Positions 19,013-28,490 of a stretch of DNA of 64,000 nt are shown in pieces (position 1 is the first letter of the stretch; every line of letters starts with the position of its first letter). The translations under genes were made by a program, and so were the position numbers. The notes under the pieces were generated by a model. It was not told where the DNA came from. It searched no databases and saw only the letters and a list, made by a program, of their open reading frames with translations. The stretch spans positions 150,042-214,041 of the forward strand of contig NZ_WMIC01000010.1 of assembly GCF_009711135.1 (NCBI RefSeq). Direction: 5' to 3'. This DNA is from Flavobacterium sp. LC2016-01. Its GTDB lineage: Bacteria > Bacteroidota > Bacteroidia > Flavobacteriales > Flavobacteriaceae.

Positions 19013-19040
19013 CAGAAACTGTTTGAAATTACAGTTTCTG
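19013..19040 (-). terminator. Terminator of the pirin gene
   Basis: Read on the minus strand, CAGAAACTGT and ACAGTTTCTG form a perfect 10-bp stem with an 8-base loop followed by TTTTTATTT. It lies about 50 bases after the pirin stop codon. Confidence 0.75.
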
Positions 19041-19092
19041 TCATAGAATTATGGAGCATTTTTTTTCCAGAACGAACATGTAAAATATTTAA

Positions 19093-19968
19093 TTACATAG
19101 TCATTGGAACTTCCATTAAAAGTATTTCTGAATGATCATTCTGAGATTGAACGTCAAGAGTTTCTATGTTCCAAATTCCGAGGCCGTCCCTTTCATTTAG
19201 AAGTGAATCGTTTACAATAAAACTGCCTTTTATTATAAAGGCATAAACGCCGTTTCCTGTTTTTTTAATTTTGTAGGTACTCTTGTGTTTATTATCAAAG
19301 ACACCGAGATGAAACCAGGCTTGCTGATGTATCCATACGCCCTCATCTTTTGCGTTAGGCGATAAAATCTGCTGAAATTTATTGTGACGGTCTTTCAGAT
19401 TCAAACTGATCTGGTCGTATCTCGGAATTACATTTTTTTTATTTGGGTATAGCCAAATCTGAAGAAATTTAACTGGTTTATCTCCATTATTGTTAAATTC
19501 ACTATGATAAATTCCAGTACCGGCGCTCATGACCTGAATATCACCTTTCTTGATAATAGCAACATTATTCATACTGTCTTTGTGCTGCAGATCGCCTTCA
19601 AGAGGAATCGAAATAATTTCCATATTATCATGAGGATGTGTCCCGAATCCTTGTGAGGGATCTACAACATCATCATTGAGTACGCGAAGTACTCCAAAGT
19701 GCATTCGCTCAGGATTATAGTAGGAAGCAAAACTAAAAGTCTGATGTGTATCAAGCCAGCCATGGTTGGCATGTCCTCTGGATTGTGCTTTATGCAGAAC
19801 AGAATTTTCAGTGACAGGTGTATCGTCTGAGGGCAGGTGGTTAAAGCCGACCGGCTCTAAGGGTTTAATCTCGTCGATATCATTCTTCATAATATTGGCA
19901 ACTGCAGTCGAGGCCACAAACATTCCTGTTCCCAAAAGGCCTTTTTTAATAAAATCTTTTCTGTCCAT
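19093..19968 (-). CDS. Pirin family protein with N-terminal export-like segment
   Basis: The 291-residue protein is a bicupin pirin. The metal-binding set is intact: His111 and His113 in FGTHPHDNMEII, His155 and Glu157 in IYHSEFN. Bacterial pirins of this type (YhhW-like) can act as quercetin 2,3-dioxygenases or redox-sensing proteins. The start MDRKDFIKKGLLGTGMFVAS resembles the Tat-like leaders of Bacteroidota, but one Arg is Lys, and a hydrophobic stretch follows, so it may be exported; most pirins are cytosolic. A Crp/Fnr gene lies just upstream on the same strand, but the 81-base gap contains its own promoter and operator (20024-20037), so it is probably transcribed separately. Confidence 0.85.
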   Translation of the reverse strand: MDRKDFIKKGLLGTGMFVASTAVANIMKNDIDEIKPLEPVGFNHLPSDDTPVTENSVLHKAQSRGHANHGWLDTHQTFSFASYYNPERMHFGVLRVLNDDVVDPSQGFGTHPHDNMEIISIPLEGDLQHKDSMNNVAIIKKGDIQVMSAGTGIYHSEFNNNGDKPVKFLQIWLYPNKKNVIPRYDQISLNLKDRHNKFQQILSPNAKDEGVWIHQQAWFHLGVFDNKHKSTYKIKKTGNGVYAFIIKGSFIVNDSLLNERDGLGIWNIETLDVQSQNDHSEILLMEVPMTM

Positions 19969-19993
19969 AGTGATAAGTGTTTAATTGCAAAAG

Positions 19994-20037
19994 CAAATTT
20001 CATTTATAAAAAATACCTGAGCATTGAACTGGGACAA
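19994..20037 (-). promoter_or_regulatory. Operator-promoter of the pirin gene (22-bp-phased palindrome)
   Basis: On the minus strand TTGTCCCAGTTCAA (20037-20024) is followed after exactly 22 bases by GAAATTTG (20001-19994), which matches TAnnTTTG except for the first base. It is the most divergent of the seven sites, TTGTC-CCAG-TTCAA against the consensus TTAnC-N4-GTnAA, but keeps the 5-4-5 layout and spacing. Confidence 0.5.
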
Positions 20038-20049
20038 GATTTTTAAAAA

Positions 20050-20631
20050 TCAGGACTTGAGTTTTCTTGTTCTGATTTTTGAAAGAAATTCAGGAGAAAT
20101 ACCAAGATAAGAAGCAATGTAATGTTGTGCTACACGAAGTGGAATCGTAGGATATGCTTTAAGAAATTCATCATATTTTTGTTCCGCAGTGAGCGTTATG
20201 TTGTTGAGCAAACGATTTTGAGTTACAGCCTGATGACGTTGCATTAGAATGCGAAAGGCTCTTTCAAACTTTGGAGCCTGTTCAAAAAGCTGTTCTTTTG
20301 TTTCGGGGCTGAACATTAAAAAATCAGAATTTTCAAGCGTTTCTATAAAAATTTGACTGGGTTCAGTTTCATAGATGCTAAAGGATATATCACTTATCCA
20401 TGAATTTTCTACTGCAAACTGTAAAATCACCTCAAATCCATTTTTATCGATATAATATTTTCTGACACAACCTCGGACTACAAATGCCTCAAAAGTACAT
20501 CTCTCACCCCTTTGAAGCATAATTGTTTTTTTGGGGATTTGTTTGGAGGACAATAAAGAATTAAAAATATCTAATTCTTCTTGCGTAAAGTTCACATATC
20601 TTGAAATTGCAGTATTAATTTGTGTAAACAT
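20050..20631 (-). CDS. Crp/Fnr-type transcriptional regulator
   Basis: The 193-residue protein has an N-terminal cyclic-nucleotide-binding-like beta-roll (about 20-120, LQRGERCTFEAFVVRGCVRK) and a short C-terminal helix-turn-helix (IASYLGISPEFLSKIRTRK). The classic phosphate-binding cassette for cAMP is not evident, so its signal is unknown. This short form is very common in Flavobacterium, usually next to the gene it controls, here the pirin gene downstream. It is one of four such regulators in the window and the least like the other three. Confidence 0.88.
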   Translation of the reverse strand: MFTQINTAISRYVNFTQEELDIFNSLLSSKQIPKKTIMLQRGERCTFEAFVVRGCVRKYYIDKNGFEVILQFAVENSWISDISFSIYETEPSQIFIETLENSDFLMFSPETKEQLFEQAPKFERAFRILMQRHQAVTQNRLLNNITLTAEQKYDEFLKAYPTIPLRVAQHYIASYLGISPEFLSKIRTRKLKS

Positions 20632-20696
20632 TATTTAATTAATTTGTCCGTCTGTAAAATTAAGATAATGAAGCAGTATAAAAAGGTTAAAAAATA

Positions 20697-20745
20697 ATAA
20701 TTAACGGAAATTCAATTTTATTAAATTGATATCACAGAATCTAAT
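20697..20745. repeat. 49-bp dispersed repeat, copy B
   Basis: It matches 11407-11455 at 41 of 49 positions. This copy includes the stop codon (20741-20743) of the leftward histidine kinase gene and part of the gap before the Crp/Fnr gene. Confidence 0.5.
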
Positions 20746-23194
20746 TTTTTGGATGTGCCTGATCAGTTTTATTTGTAATTAAAATAGTTTTTTCAAAGCT
20801 TAACTGTAATAACGTTCCATTTTTGTTTTCAATAGAAAAATGAGCCTTTAAGTCATCACATAACCATTTGATTAGATTTATTCCAAATGAGTTATTGTTT
20901 TCGACATTTGAATTAAAACGAATTCCTATACCATTATCTTGAATAGTCAGTAAATATTGATTCGAAGTGGGTGAAAGCAATGTTATTGCAATTATACCGT
21001 CTCTATTATTTGGAAATGCATATTTAAGAGCGTTAGTAATAGCTTCGTTTATAATTAAACCTAACGGAACAGCTTGGGTAACATCTAGCTCGACTTCTTC
21101 AATGTTTAATTTAAAACTAATATGCTGTTTTGAATCGAATGAATCTTTTAAATATTCAACTAATTCCCTAATATAGATTGGCATATTGATAGTAGAAACA
21201 TTTTCAGACATAAAAAGTTTCTGATGAATTAATGACATGGCAAGAATCCTGTTTTGACTGTTTTTAATGGTTGTTAATGCTATTTCATTATCAACAAATG
21301 AAGATTGTAAATTAAGTAAACTGATTACCATTTGAAGGTTGTTTTTTACTCTATGGTGAATTTCTTTCAACAGCAATCGGTTTTCATCAAGTAAGTGCTT
21401 CAGGTTTGTATTCTGAAAATTAATTTCTTTTTCTTTAATTTCTAGTTTCTTATGATTTTTTTGTTTCAGTAAATATTGATTGTATAATAATATAATAATT
21501 ATCAGGAGAAGGAAAATTGATCCTATCGACAAATTGTTTAAAAGTTTTGATTTCGCTATTTTAGTTTCCTGTAATTTGGTTTGTAACTCTAAAGTTTGAA
21601 TGTTTTCTTTATCTTTTAAAGTTTCATACTGAATTTTTAATTCTTCAATCTGCCTGTTCTTTCCTATATTAAATAATGAGTCATTAATTCGTGTATAGTT
21701 TAAATGATGTCTAATAGAAGAAGGATAGTTTCCAGTTAGAGAATCAAGTTTGTATAAAGCTAACTCTAACATTTGAGGCTGATAGTTCTGCTTTGTTTTT
21801 TCATTGAACGAAAGAACTTTGTCAGCAAGGAGTTTAGCTTTAACCGAATTTCCTTTTTTTACATAAAATATTGACATTGATAAATAACCGAAGCAGGCGT
21901 TCACAGCAGTTTTTGGCGACAAGAGATTATCAGCATATTTTTCCATTTGGATGTAATATTTTTCAGCAGCTGACATATTGCCTAATTTCTCATAAGTTGT
22001 TGCTTTAGTGTACAAAACAAGATAATTATCTAATTCATTTTTAGGAGGATACAATTCAGTTGTTTTTATGATATAATTGAGTGCTTCTTTGTATCTTTTA
22101 TTTTTAGAAAGACATTCATTAATTAAGATAAAACCTTTATAGTAACTTCCGCTATTAATATTTTTTTGACCTATCTCGAAGGCTTTTTTGTAAATTTCAA
22201 TTGCTTCGTCAATATGCCCCATGTGGTCGTAAGTGTTCCCTAATCGCAAATAGAAATTATCACCACAAATCAGGTCATTTGTAGCTTCCATTGTTTTAAT
22301 ACTTGCAATGGAATAATATAGCGCCTTATTTAGATTAAATTTTTCAGTGTAGATATAAGCAAGTGGTGCTGTAGTGTAATGAAGATGTTTAAATCCTATT
22401 TTTTTTTGAAGAGCGAAACAATTGAAAAGTTCTTTTTCTGCCAATTCCATTTTTCCTGTCCAAAAATGAACAGTAAGTAACTTCATTTGCATTTCTATTT
22501 CAAGTTCTTTTTCTCCTATTGATTTATAAAGCAACATGGCCTCTGACAATACTTTTTCTTTATCTGCTTCAAACAATGGAAGGTATGTTCCTTCATTATT
22601 TAACGCATCTGCTAAAGTTTTCCGATTGTTTAATTTTCTGCTTTCCGTCACTATATTGGAAAAGATATTTTTGCTCTCAGCAACGTTATGAGTTTGAACA
22701 TAATATTTTCCAAGCAAAATGGTACTTTGTCTTTGCCATTTTGGTATGCCAAGCGATTCACTTATTTGATCCGCTTGTTTAAAGAATTGAAAAGTATTTT
22801 GAAGATCTTCTTTTTTTTCGCCTGCTTTATAAAGGAAATGGTATCCCAGATGCAGCAGTAATTTTAAACGGTCTGTTTCTTTTAGTTTTGGAAGTATTTT
22901 TTTTGCTGCTGTTATATTGTTTTGATCAATTAATTTATCTCCAGGCAAGTGTTTTCCATCACTATAAGCTTCCTCATAAAGTATTGATACTGGAACTTTA
23001 TTGTATGTACAGGCTAGTATCATTGTGCTGTCAACGTCTACAAAACCTTGATTGGAAGAATATATGTACATCCCAGTACTTTTAATCAGCAGCTTTGTTT
23101 TTTTTAGATCGTAATTTACATACGGATTATTTATTTGGGCGTAACTCTGAAACGTGATTGTTATAACAAAACTTAAAAGGTACAGTGCTTTCAT
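20741..23194 (-). CDS. TPR-containing sensor histidine kinase (HisKA_2 type)
   Basis: The 817-residue protein starts with a signal sequence (MKALYLLSFVITITFQSYA), followed by a long periplasmic array of tetratricopeptide-like helices (about 90-520, for example YDHMGHIDEAIEIYKKAFEIG). After one membrane helix (about 563-583, SIGSIFLLLIIIILLY) come a coiled coil, a HisKA_2 dimerisation domain with the phospho-acceptor His614 (EIHHRVKNNLQ) and a HATPase domain with the N box INEAITNALKYAFP and a G box DNGIGI. It should phosphorylate a response regulator. The obvious partner is the sigma-54-type regulator encoded 287 bases upstream on the same strand. The TPR array implies that it senses a protein or peptide. 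Confidence 0.9.
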   Translation of the reverse strand: MKALYLLSFVITITFQSYAQINNPYVNYDLKKTKLLIKSTGMYIYSSNQGFVDVDSTMILACTYNKVPVSILYEEAYSDGKHLPGDKLIDQNNITAAKKILPKLKETDRLKLLLHLGYHFLYKAGEKKEDLQNTFQFFKQADQISESLGIPKWQRQSTILLGKYYVQTHNVAESKNIFSNIVTESRKLNNRKTLADALNNEGTYLPLFEADKEKVLSEAMLLYKSIGEKELEIEMQMKLLTVHFWTGKMELAEKELFNCFALQKKIGFKHLHYTTAPLAYIYTEKFNLNKALYYSIASIKTMEATNDLICGDNFYLRLGNTYDHMGHIDEAIEIYKKAFEIGQKNINSGSYYKGFILINECLSKNKRYKEALNYIIKTTELYPPKNELDNYLVLYTKATTYEKLGNMSAAEKYYIQMEKYADNLLSPKTAVNACFGYLSMSIFYVKKGNSVKAKLLADKVLSFNEKTKQNYQPQMLELALYKLDSLTGNYPSSIRHHLNYTRINDSLFNIGKNRQIEELKIQYETLKDKENIQTLELQTKLQETKIAKSKLLNNLSIGSIFLLLIIIILLYNQYLLKQKNHKKLEIKEKEINFQNTNLKHLLDENRLLLKEIHHRVKNNLQMVISLLNLQSSFVDNEIALTTIKNSQNRILAMSLIHQKLFMSENVSTINMPIYIRELVEYLKDSFDSKQHISFKLNIEEVELDVTQAVPLGLIINEAITNALKYAFPNNRDGIIAITLLSPTSNQYLLTIQDNGIGIRFNSNVENNNSFGINLIKWLCDDLKAHFSIENKNGTLLQLSFEKTILITNKTDQAHPKN

Positions 23195-23481
23195 CTTATT
23201 TGTCAGAATTCAATTGGCTTGCGAATAAATTATTTTTGCTTTGAAAAGAATTGGGTTTTATAAAAATAATCATTTAAGATGAAAAAGTATCAAAAGCAAG
23301 ATGTAATGCTCAAATATACAGGTCATTGTCAAATTTTTAAGGTTATTACTATAATTTATAAGATTAAAAAAAATAACAAGACTCCGAATAACATTCGGCT
23401 ATGCAGAAAGGTGAAGCAAATTTAGATCATCAAGAACTGACTTTCAATGATGAGAATGTTCGTATTTGCCTTTTTTTAAAA

Positions 23482-24852
23482 TTAAAAGTGTTCGTGAGAG
23501 ATGCCTAGTTTTTTCATTTTAGCATAAAGAGTGGTAGGGTTTACTTTTAGTATTTCTGCTGCTCCTCCAGGTCCGTATACTTTACCATTGCACGCTTGTA
23601 GCACCTGCATGATATGATTTCGTTCCATATCCTGCAAGGACTGGAGATCACCTTTTTCTGTAGCTGTGTGAGGTAAATCAGAAATTATCGGTATGTTGAT
23701 TTGGGTAATCTCGTCTCCTGTGGCAAGCAAGGTACTGCGTTCAATAAGATGCTCTAGCTCACGAATGTTGCCAGGCCAATTATGGTTTTTTAATTGTTCG
23801 AGTACTGCAGGAGAAAAACCTTTGATATTTTTCTCATAGCCTATGGCGAATTTTTCAAGGAAATACATCGCGAGTTCTTTTATATCTTCTTTTCTTTCGC
23901 GCAGTGGAGGAAGTTCTATAGGAAATACATTAAGCCTATAATATAAATCGAGTCTGAAATGGCCTTCGGCAACCTCACGCTCAAGGTTTTTATTAGTGGC
24001 TGTAATGATTCGGACATCAACTTTTATGGTTTTATCGCCACTAATGCGTTCAATTTCTTTTTCTTGAAGTACCCGCAGAAGTTTCGCCTGAGCTTCGAGA
24101 GGAAGTTCTCCAATTTCATCAAGAAAAAGCGTTCCTCCATTTGCCTGTTCAAACTTGCCAATTCTTTGTGAATCAGCTCCTGTAAATGCTCCTTTTTCAT
24201 ATCCAAACAGCTCTGATTCAAGTAGTGAAAATGGAAGCGCTGCGCAATTTATTATTACCAAAGGTTTGTTTTTGCGTTGTGAATTTTCATGAATGACATG
24301 CGCAACTCTTTCTTTGCCTGTACCGCTTTCACCTGTAATCAGTACTGATGTTTCAGTTGGCGCAACAATGTTTATTTTTGAAAATATTTCGCTTAATAAA
24401 GGACTCTTTCCAATAATCCCCTCAAATACGGCTGATTGTGTCTCATTTCCAGTTAAATATTTTTTAGTTTGATTTTCCACAATATGTCGGTATCTGGCAA
24501 TATCCAGCATCACCAGTAAATCCCTATGTCTGAAAGGTTTTACCAAGAAACCATAAGGCTCTGTTTTTTTTACAGCTTCCAGAGTTGACAGGTCAGTATT
24601 TGCGGAGATAAACAAGAATGGCGTTTTACAATTTTTTAATTCTAATGCAAGGTCTATTCCTGTTTCTTCACCTTGAAGTATAATATCCAGAAGTACCCAG
24701 TCAGGCTTATCATTGGTTATCAATACCCTCGCTTGCTCAACAGATGATGCTATACCAACTACAGTGTAACCATTTTTTTGTAATAGCATTTTGAGGTCGA
24801 TGGCCACGATATATTCATCCTCAACAATTAATATTTTTTGCATATCTTCCAT
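23482..24852 (-). CDS. Sigma-54-dependent response regulator (NtrC family)
   Basis: The 456-residue protein has three domains. The receiver (about 5-120) has the phospho-acceptor Asp56 in DWVLLDIILQG. The AAA+ sigma-54 activator domain (about 150-380) has an intact Walker A GESGTGKE, a canonical GAFTGA loop, Walker B GTLFLDEIGEL and arginine fingers in RLDLYYRLNVFPI. The C-terminal Fis-type HTH (about 405-455) carries PGGAAEILKVNPTTLYAKM. It should open sigma-54 promoters after phosphorylation by the histidine kinase encoded downstream. An ATG three codons later (24843) is an equally possible start. A weak 6-bp hairpin (23384-23398) lies between the two genes. Confidence 0.92.
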   Translation of the reverse strand: MEDMQKILIVEDEYIVAIDLKMLLQKNGYTVVGIASSVEQARVLITNDKPDWVLLDIILQGEETGIDLALELKNCKTPFLFISANTDLSTLEAVKKTEPYGFLVKPFRHRDLLVMLDIARYRHIVENQTKKYLTGNETQSAVFEGIIGKSPLLSEIFSKINIVAPTETSVLITGESGTGKERVAHVIHENSQRKNKPLVIINCAALPFSLLESELFGYEKGAFTGADSQRIGKFEQANGGTLFLDEIGELPLEAQAKLLRVLQEKEIERISGDKTIKVDVRIITATNKNLEREVAEGHFRLDLYYRLNVFPIELPPLRERKEDIKELAMYFLEKFAIGYEKNIKGFSPAVLEQLKNHNWPGNIRELEHLIERSTLLATGDEITQINIPIISDLPHTATEKGDLQSLQDMERNHIMQVLQACNGKVYGPGGAAEILKVNPTTLYAKMKKLGISHEHF

Positions 24853-25518
24853 CTTATAGTTGGGACTTAAATGCGAGTTTTTTTTATAAAGTTAAATTTT
24901 ATTATTATATATTAAAAGTTTTAAGCAGTTGTTTCATTGGACTAAACCTTAAAGGTTTTTGTTCACAAAATTCAAACAAAACTTCTAGGAATTTAGTTTT
25001 TATTTCATGACAACAGGTTCCAATTGTCAAACACTAGACTTGTCTGGTGGAAAGGCGAATAATTTAAGATAATCCTGTTGAGTGCTTATCACTAAATTTA
25101 CAGCATATTGTTCCATATAGCTATTCTAAAAAACAACAACAACTATTCGTTTCTTTAATAACTTACGGAGTCTTTATTTGTAAGTAAAATATTTTTTGAG
25201 GGTGTTTTATGCAGCAGTGTAAAATTAGTTTTGGTAAATGTCTGCTCTTATATTTTTAGTACTAAGATAATAAAGTTCGCTCTTGAAAAAATGTCGAAAA
25301 AAGACATTTAATTATAAAAATTAAAGATTTCTTTCTTAAGTAGATTTGCTGCTATTATAATTCATTGGTGTTTTTTTAATTGAAACTAAAAAGATTTGTT
25401 CATTTTGCTGATCATTGCCATGAGGAATAACCTTTAAATTTTATAATTAAAATGACGAATTATACAGATTTGAAAATCTGGAGTTTAATTAATTTTAGTG
25501 AATTATAAACTTAGTGAT
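24853..25518. other. 666-bp gene-free region
   Basis: This region lies between the divergent response-regulator gene and the small hydrophilic gene. It is AT-rich. Short frames exist but none has a convincing start, length and composition together. I see no sigma-54 -24/-12 motif and no tandem repeats. It is long for an intergenic region here and may hold a decayed gene or an untranslated RNA, but I cannot show either. Confidence 0.4.
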
Positions 25519-25713
25519 ATGAACTCAAAAAATCAAAATCAGAAGAAGACCCAAAAAAGCGGTTCTGATCATCGAAGTGATATGAGGAAACATCAATATA
25601 AAGATCATGATGAAATTTTAACAAACGACGAAAATTACGATGTTGACACTCATAAGTTTAAAGGTGAAAAGCCAGATTTCGATGATCAGTTGAATAATGA
25701 AGAAAAAAAATAA
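25519..25713 (+). CDS. Small, very hydrophilic hypothetical protein
   Basis: From the ATG at 25519 the product is 64 residues, made almost entirely of charged and polar residues (MNSKNQNQKKTQKSGSDHRS at the start, a D/E/K-rich rest ending LNNEEKK). A GTG at 25498 would add seven residues. No hydrophobic core is visible, so it is probably intrinsically disordered. Such short hydrophilic proteins are often stress-induced in bacteria, but I do not recognise the family. A strong terminator follows directly, which supports a real, separate transcript. Confidence 0.65.
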   Translation: MNSKNQNQKKTQKSGSDHRSDMRKHQYKDHDEILTNDENYDVDTHKFKGEKPDFDDQLNNEEKK

Positions 25714-25721
25714 AACCTGAC

Positions 25722-25752
25722 AACGTCTCAATTACCAAATTGAGGCGTTTTT
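25722..25752 (+). terminator. Hairpin terminator after the small hydrophilic gene
   Basis: AACGTCTCAATT (25722-25733) pairs with AATTGAGGCGTT (25738-25749), with one G-T pair and a four-base loop, followed by TTTTTG. It begins 8 bases after the stop codon. Confidence 0.85.
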
Positions 25753-25929
25753 TGTTTTAATCGCTGTGGAAATTCATAAAAACCTGATTCTGATTGATAT
25801 ATAAACTACAATGGAAATTAGATTCATTTTACAAAGTGCAGTTGATTTTTATAAGTAATATCCTTTTTTGTTATTATCTGCTGTTGTATGTCTGATGTAA
25901 ATTTGTTTGAAACAAAAGCAAATTACATT

Positions 25930-26511
25930 ATGAAACATTTTATAATACATCAAATTGCTCAATTAGAGAACTACGCTAAAGTCACTGTACGATTTGCAAT
26001 TGCAGTAATTTTTATATGGATCGGCAGTCTTAAATTTTTTGCTTATGAAGCAGACGGAATAGTTCCGTTTGTAGCAAATAGTCCCTTTATGAGTTTCTTT
26101 TATAACGCACCCAAAGACTATAAAACGTATCAAAATAAAGAAGGGGAATTTATAGCACAAAATCACGAATGGAATCTTCAGAATAATACTTATGGTTTTT
26201 CAAAAGGACTAGGTATTTTTTTAATAGGAGCCGGTATTCTTGTTGCATTACATAGAGTAGCGCCATTATGGAGTATGATAGGAAGTATACTAATATTCTT
26301 TACGACTTTAGGAACCCTTTCTTTTCTTATAACGACTCCGGAATGCTGGGTACCAAATCTCGGCGATTCTGATTATGGGTTTCCTTTTTTATCCGGAAGA
26401 GGCCGACTTGTTATTAAAGACATAGCGCTTTTAGGATGTTCCCTAATTACCATGAGTGAGTCGGCAAAATTGTATCTAAGAAATAATAATATAAAAAAAA
26501 TGCAATTATGA
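25930..26511 (+). CDS. DUF417 (RclC/YkgB-like) inner-membrane protein
   Basis: From the ATG at 25930 the protein has 193 residues; an ATG at 25888 would add 14. A TAAATTTG box at 25898-25905 lies inside that extension, which favours the later start. Four hydrophobic segments are visible, including VTVRFAIAVIFIWIGSLKF near the start, FLIGAGILVAL and a segment after it, and the family signature DGIVPFVANSPFMSFFY. E. coli RclC of this family is linked to reactive chlorine resistance. It overlaps the next gene by four bases (ATGA), so the two are translationally coupled. It opens a seven-gene rightward cluster. Confidence 0.82.
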   Translation: MKHFIIHQIAQLENYAKVTVRFAIAVIFIWIGSLKFFAYEADGIVPFVANSPFMSFFYNAPKDYKTYQNKEGEFIAQNHEWNLQNNTYGFSKGLGIFLIGAGILVALHRVAPLWSMIGSILIFFTTLGTLSFLITTPECWVPNLGDSDYGFPFLSGRGRLVIKDIALLGCSLITMSESAKLYLRNNNIKKMQL

Positions 26512-27044
26512 AAACCATCAATGTACCAACAAAAGAACAAGTGAGTAAACAATCGCAGTTATTGTTTGAAGCGATTACTAAGAAAATTGGAAAAGTGCCT
26601 AATCTTTATGCAACAATTGGTTATTCTGCCAATGCACTTAAAGGTTTTCTTGAGTTTGAGGAGGCTTTTAGCCATGGTACTTTTAGTGCCAAAGAAAGAG
26701 AAGGCATTAACCTTGTAGTTTCGCAAGTAAATCATTGCAATTATTGCCTTGCGGCACATACGATGCTTGCCGGTATGAAAGGTTATAATACTGATGAAAT
26801 ACTCGGATTAAGAAAGGGCTCATCTGATGACAGTAAATTTCAAACCGCCTTGCAGCTCGCAAAATCTATGGCTGAAAATAAAGGTGAAGCAGATGCATCT
26901 TTTAAAGATGCTTTTTTTGACGCAGGTTATACTGAGACAGATCTTATAGATCTTGTAGGTATTGTAACTGTACGAACATTTACAAATTATGTTTATGCTC
27001 TTACCGAAATACCGATCGATTTTCCAAAAGCTTCAGAACTTTAA
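26508..27044 (+). CDS. Carboxymuconolactone decarboxylase / AhpD-like protein
   Basis: The 178-residue protein has the AhpD-type active motif: Cys77 and Cys80 with His84 in HCNYCLAAHTM, in the usual helical context (EREGINLVVSQVNHCNYC). AhpD-like proteins use the two cysteines for peroxidase or disulfide-reduction chemistry; true muconolactone decarboxylases lack the pair. The N-terminal half resembles the 'peroxidase-related' CMD subgroup (PNLYATIGYSANALKGFLEF). Coupling with the DUF417 gene upstream suggests a joint role against reactive oxidants. Confidence 0.88.
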   Translation: MKTINVPTKEQVSKQSQLLFEAITKKIGKVPNLYATIGYSANALKGFLEFEEAFSHGTFSAKEREGINLVVSQVNHCNYCLAAHTMLAGMKGYNTDEILGLRKGSSDDSKFQTALQLAKSMAENKGEADASFKDAFFDAGYTETDLIDLVGIVTVRTFTNYVYALTEIPIDFPKASEL

Positions 27045-27083
27045 ATAATTGGAATTGTAGAACCATAACGAATCAAAATGATC

Positions 27084-27494
27084 ATGAAAAAATATCCAAT
27101 TCCTCCTTTTACACTAGAATCAGCAAAGGAGAAAATACAATTAGCCGAAGATGCCTGGAATAGCCAGGATCCCCATAGAATAGCCCAAGCGTATACGATT
27201 GATAGCGAGTGGAGAAACCGTCATTTGTTTATTAATGGCAGGGAAGAAATTATTGCGTTTTTAACGGGCAAGTGGGAAAAAGAACTCGATTATAAATTGA
27301 AAAAAGAATATTGGGCCCATACGGAAAATCGCATTGCGGTAAGATTTGAATATGAATATCATAACTCCGATGGAGACTGGTTTAGAGCGTATGGAAATGA
27401 AAATTGGGAATTTGATGAAGATGGTATTATGAAAAGAAGGTTTGCAAGTATCAATGATCTTCCCATTAAAGAAAGTGAAAGAAAGTTTAAATGA
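27084..27494 (+). CDS. DUF1348 (NTF2-like) protein, first copy
   Basis: The 136-residue protein belongs to the DUF1348 group of the SnoaL/NTF2-like cone fold. Typical segments are AKEKIQLAEDAWNSQDP near the start, IDSEWRNRHLFINGREEI, and the very conserved YWAHTENRIAVRFEYEYHN. Its function is unknown; the fold usually binds small hydrophobic ligands or forms a small enzyme pocket. It starts 39 bases after the AhpD-like gene. An ATG two codons upstream (27078) is also possible; I prefer 27084 because it aligns with the paralogue. A second copy at 29297, about 75% identical by eye, lies in the same cluster. Confidence 0.82.
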   Translation: MKKYPIPPFTLESAKEKIQLAEDAWNSQDPHRIAQAYTIDSEWRNRHLFINGREEIIAFLTGKWEKELDYKLKKEYWAHTENRIAVRFEYEYHNSDGDWFRAYGNENWEFDEDGIMKRRFASINDLPIKESERKFK

Positions 27495-27541
27495 CTTTAA
27501 ACAAATGAAAAGGTTAAAAAATAAATTAAAAAAGCAATGTT

Positions 27542-28411
27542 ATGAAAACAAGTTATCACACAAAAAAAATTAATGGAGTAGATATTTTTTATAGAGAAGC
27601 CGGTAACAAAGAAAACCCAACGCTTCTTCTCTTGCATGGTTACCCAACTTCTTCGCATATGTTTCGCAATCTGATTAATTATCTGGCAGATGATTTTCAT
27701 TTAATTGCTCCAGATTATCCAGGTTATGGAAGAACTGAACAACCACCAATGTCTGGTTTTGCTTATACGTTTGAGAATTTCAGTAATTTAATGAAAACGT
27801 TATTAGATGAACTGGATATTCAAAAATTCAGCCTTTATTTAATGGATTATGGTGCTCCAATAGGTTTTAGGATTGCAAGCAGAAATCCGGAAAGAATTGA
27901 TACGCTAATTGTACAAAATGGCTGTGCTTATGAAGAAGGTCTTGAAACTTTTTGGGATCCGATTAAAGCATATTGGAAAGACAGAAATAATAAGGAAGCC
28001 GAAAACACACTCAGAGGTTTTCATGATCCAAACGGATTGAAATGGCAGTACACCCATAGCGTTCCTGATCCAGCTGTAATTTCGCCAGATAATTGGGAAA
28101 TCGATTTGAGACATTTAGAAAGATTAGAAAATGATGCTATTCAATTAGCCATGTTTTATGATTATCAGACCAATGTAACTTTGTATCCTGAGTGGCAGGA
28201 ATATTTTAGAAAACATGAGCCAGAGATGCTTATTGTTTATGGAAAAGATGATTATATTTTTCCAGGTTCCGGAGCAGAAGCCTTTAAGAAAGACGTGAAA
28301 AATCTTGAGTTTCATCTTTTTCCAACGGGTCATTTTGCATTAGAAAGTTTCGGGGATGAAATTTCGGCACTTATAAAAGATTTTCTTAAAAGAAAAACGG
28401 GTAAAAAATAA
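27542..28411 (+). CDS. Alpha/beta hydrolase of the haloalkane dehalogenase / epoxide hydrolase type
   Basis: The 289-residue protein has the oxyanion-hole motif HGYPTSSHMFRNL (about 32-44), a nucleophile Asp102 in LMDYGAPIGFR, an acid in YGKDDYIFPG and a base His in PTGHFALE near the end. An Asp nucleophile is typical of dehalogenases and epoxide hydrolases rather than esterases. It is cytoplasmic: no signal peptide is visible. It is about half identical to the product at 34261. Its place between two DUF1348 genes suggests a shared organic substrate. Confidence 0.85.
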   Translation: MKTSYHTKKINGVDIFYREAGNKENPTLLLLHGYPTSSHMFRNLINYLADDFHLIAPDYPGYGRTEQPPMSGFAYTFENFSNLMKTLLDELDIQKFSLYLMDYGAPIGFRIASRNPERIDTLIVQNGCAYEEGLETFWDPIKAYWKDRNNKEAENTLRGFHDPNGLKWQYTHSVPDPAVISPDNWEIDLRHLERLENDAIQLAMFYDYQTNVTLYPEWQEYFRKHEPEMLIVYGKDDYIFPGSGAEAFKKDVKNLEFHLFPTGHFALESFGDEISALIKDFLKRKTGKK

Positions 28412-28490
28412 GTTGAAGTAGTGCTTAAAAGATTCCTATTCCACGTACTAATTGCAAAATTTAAACAAATAATATTTAAAACCGGAAAAT

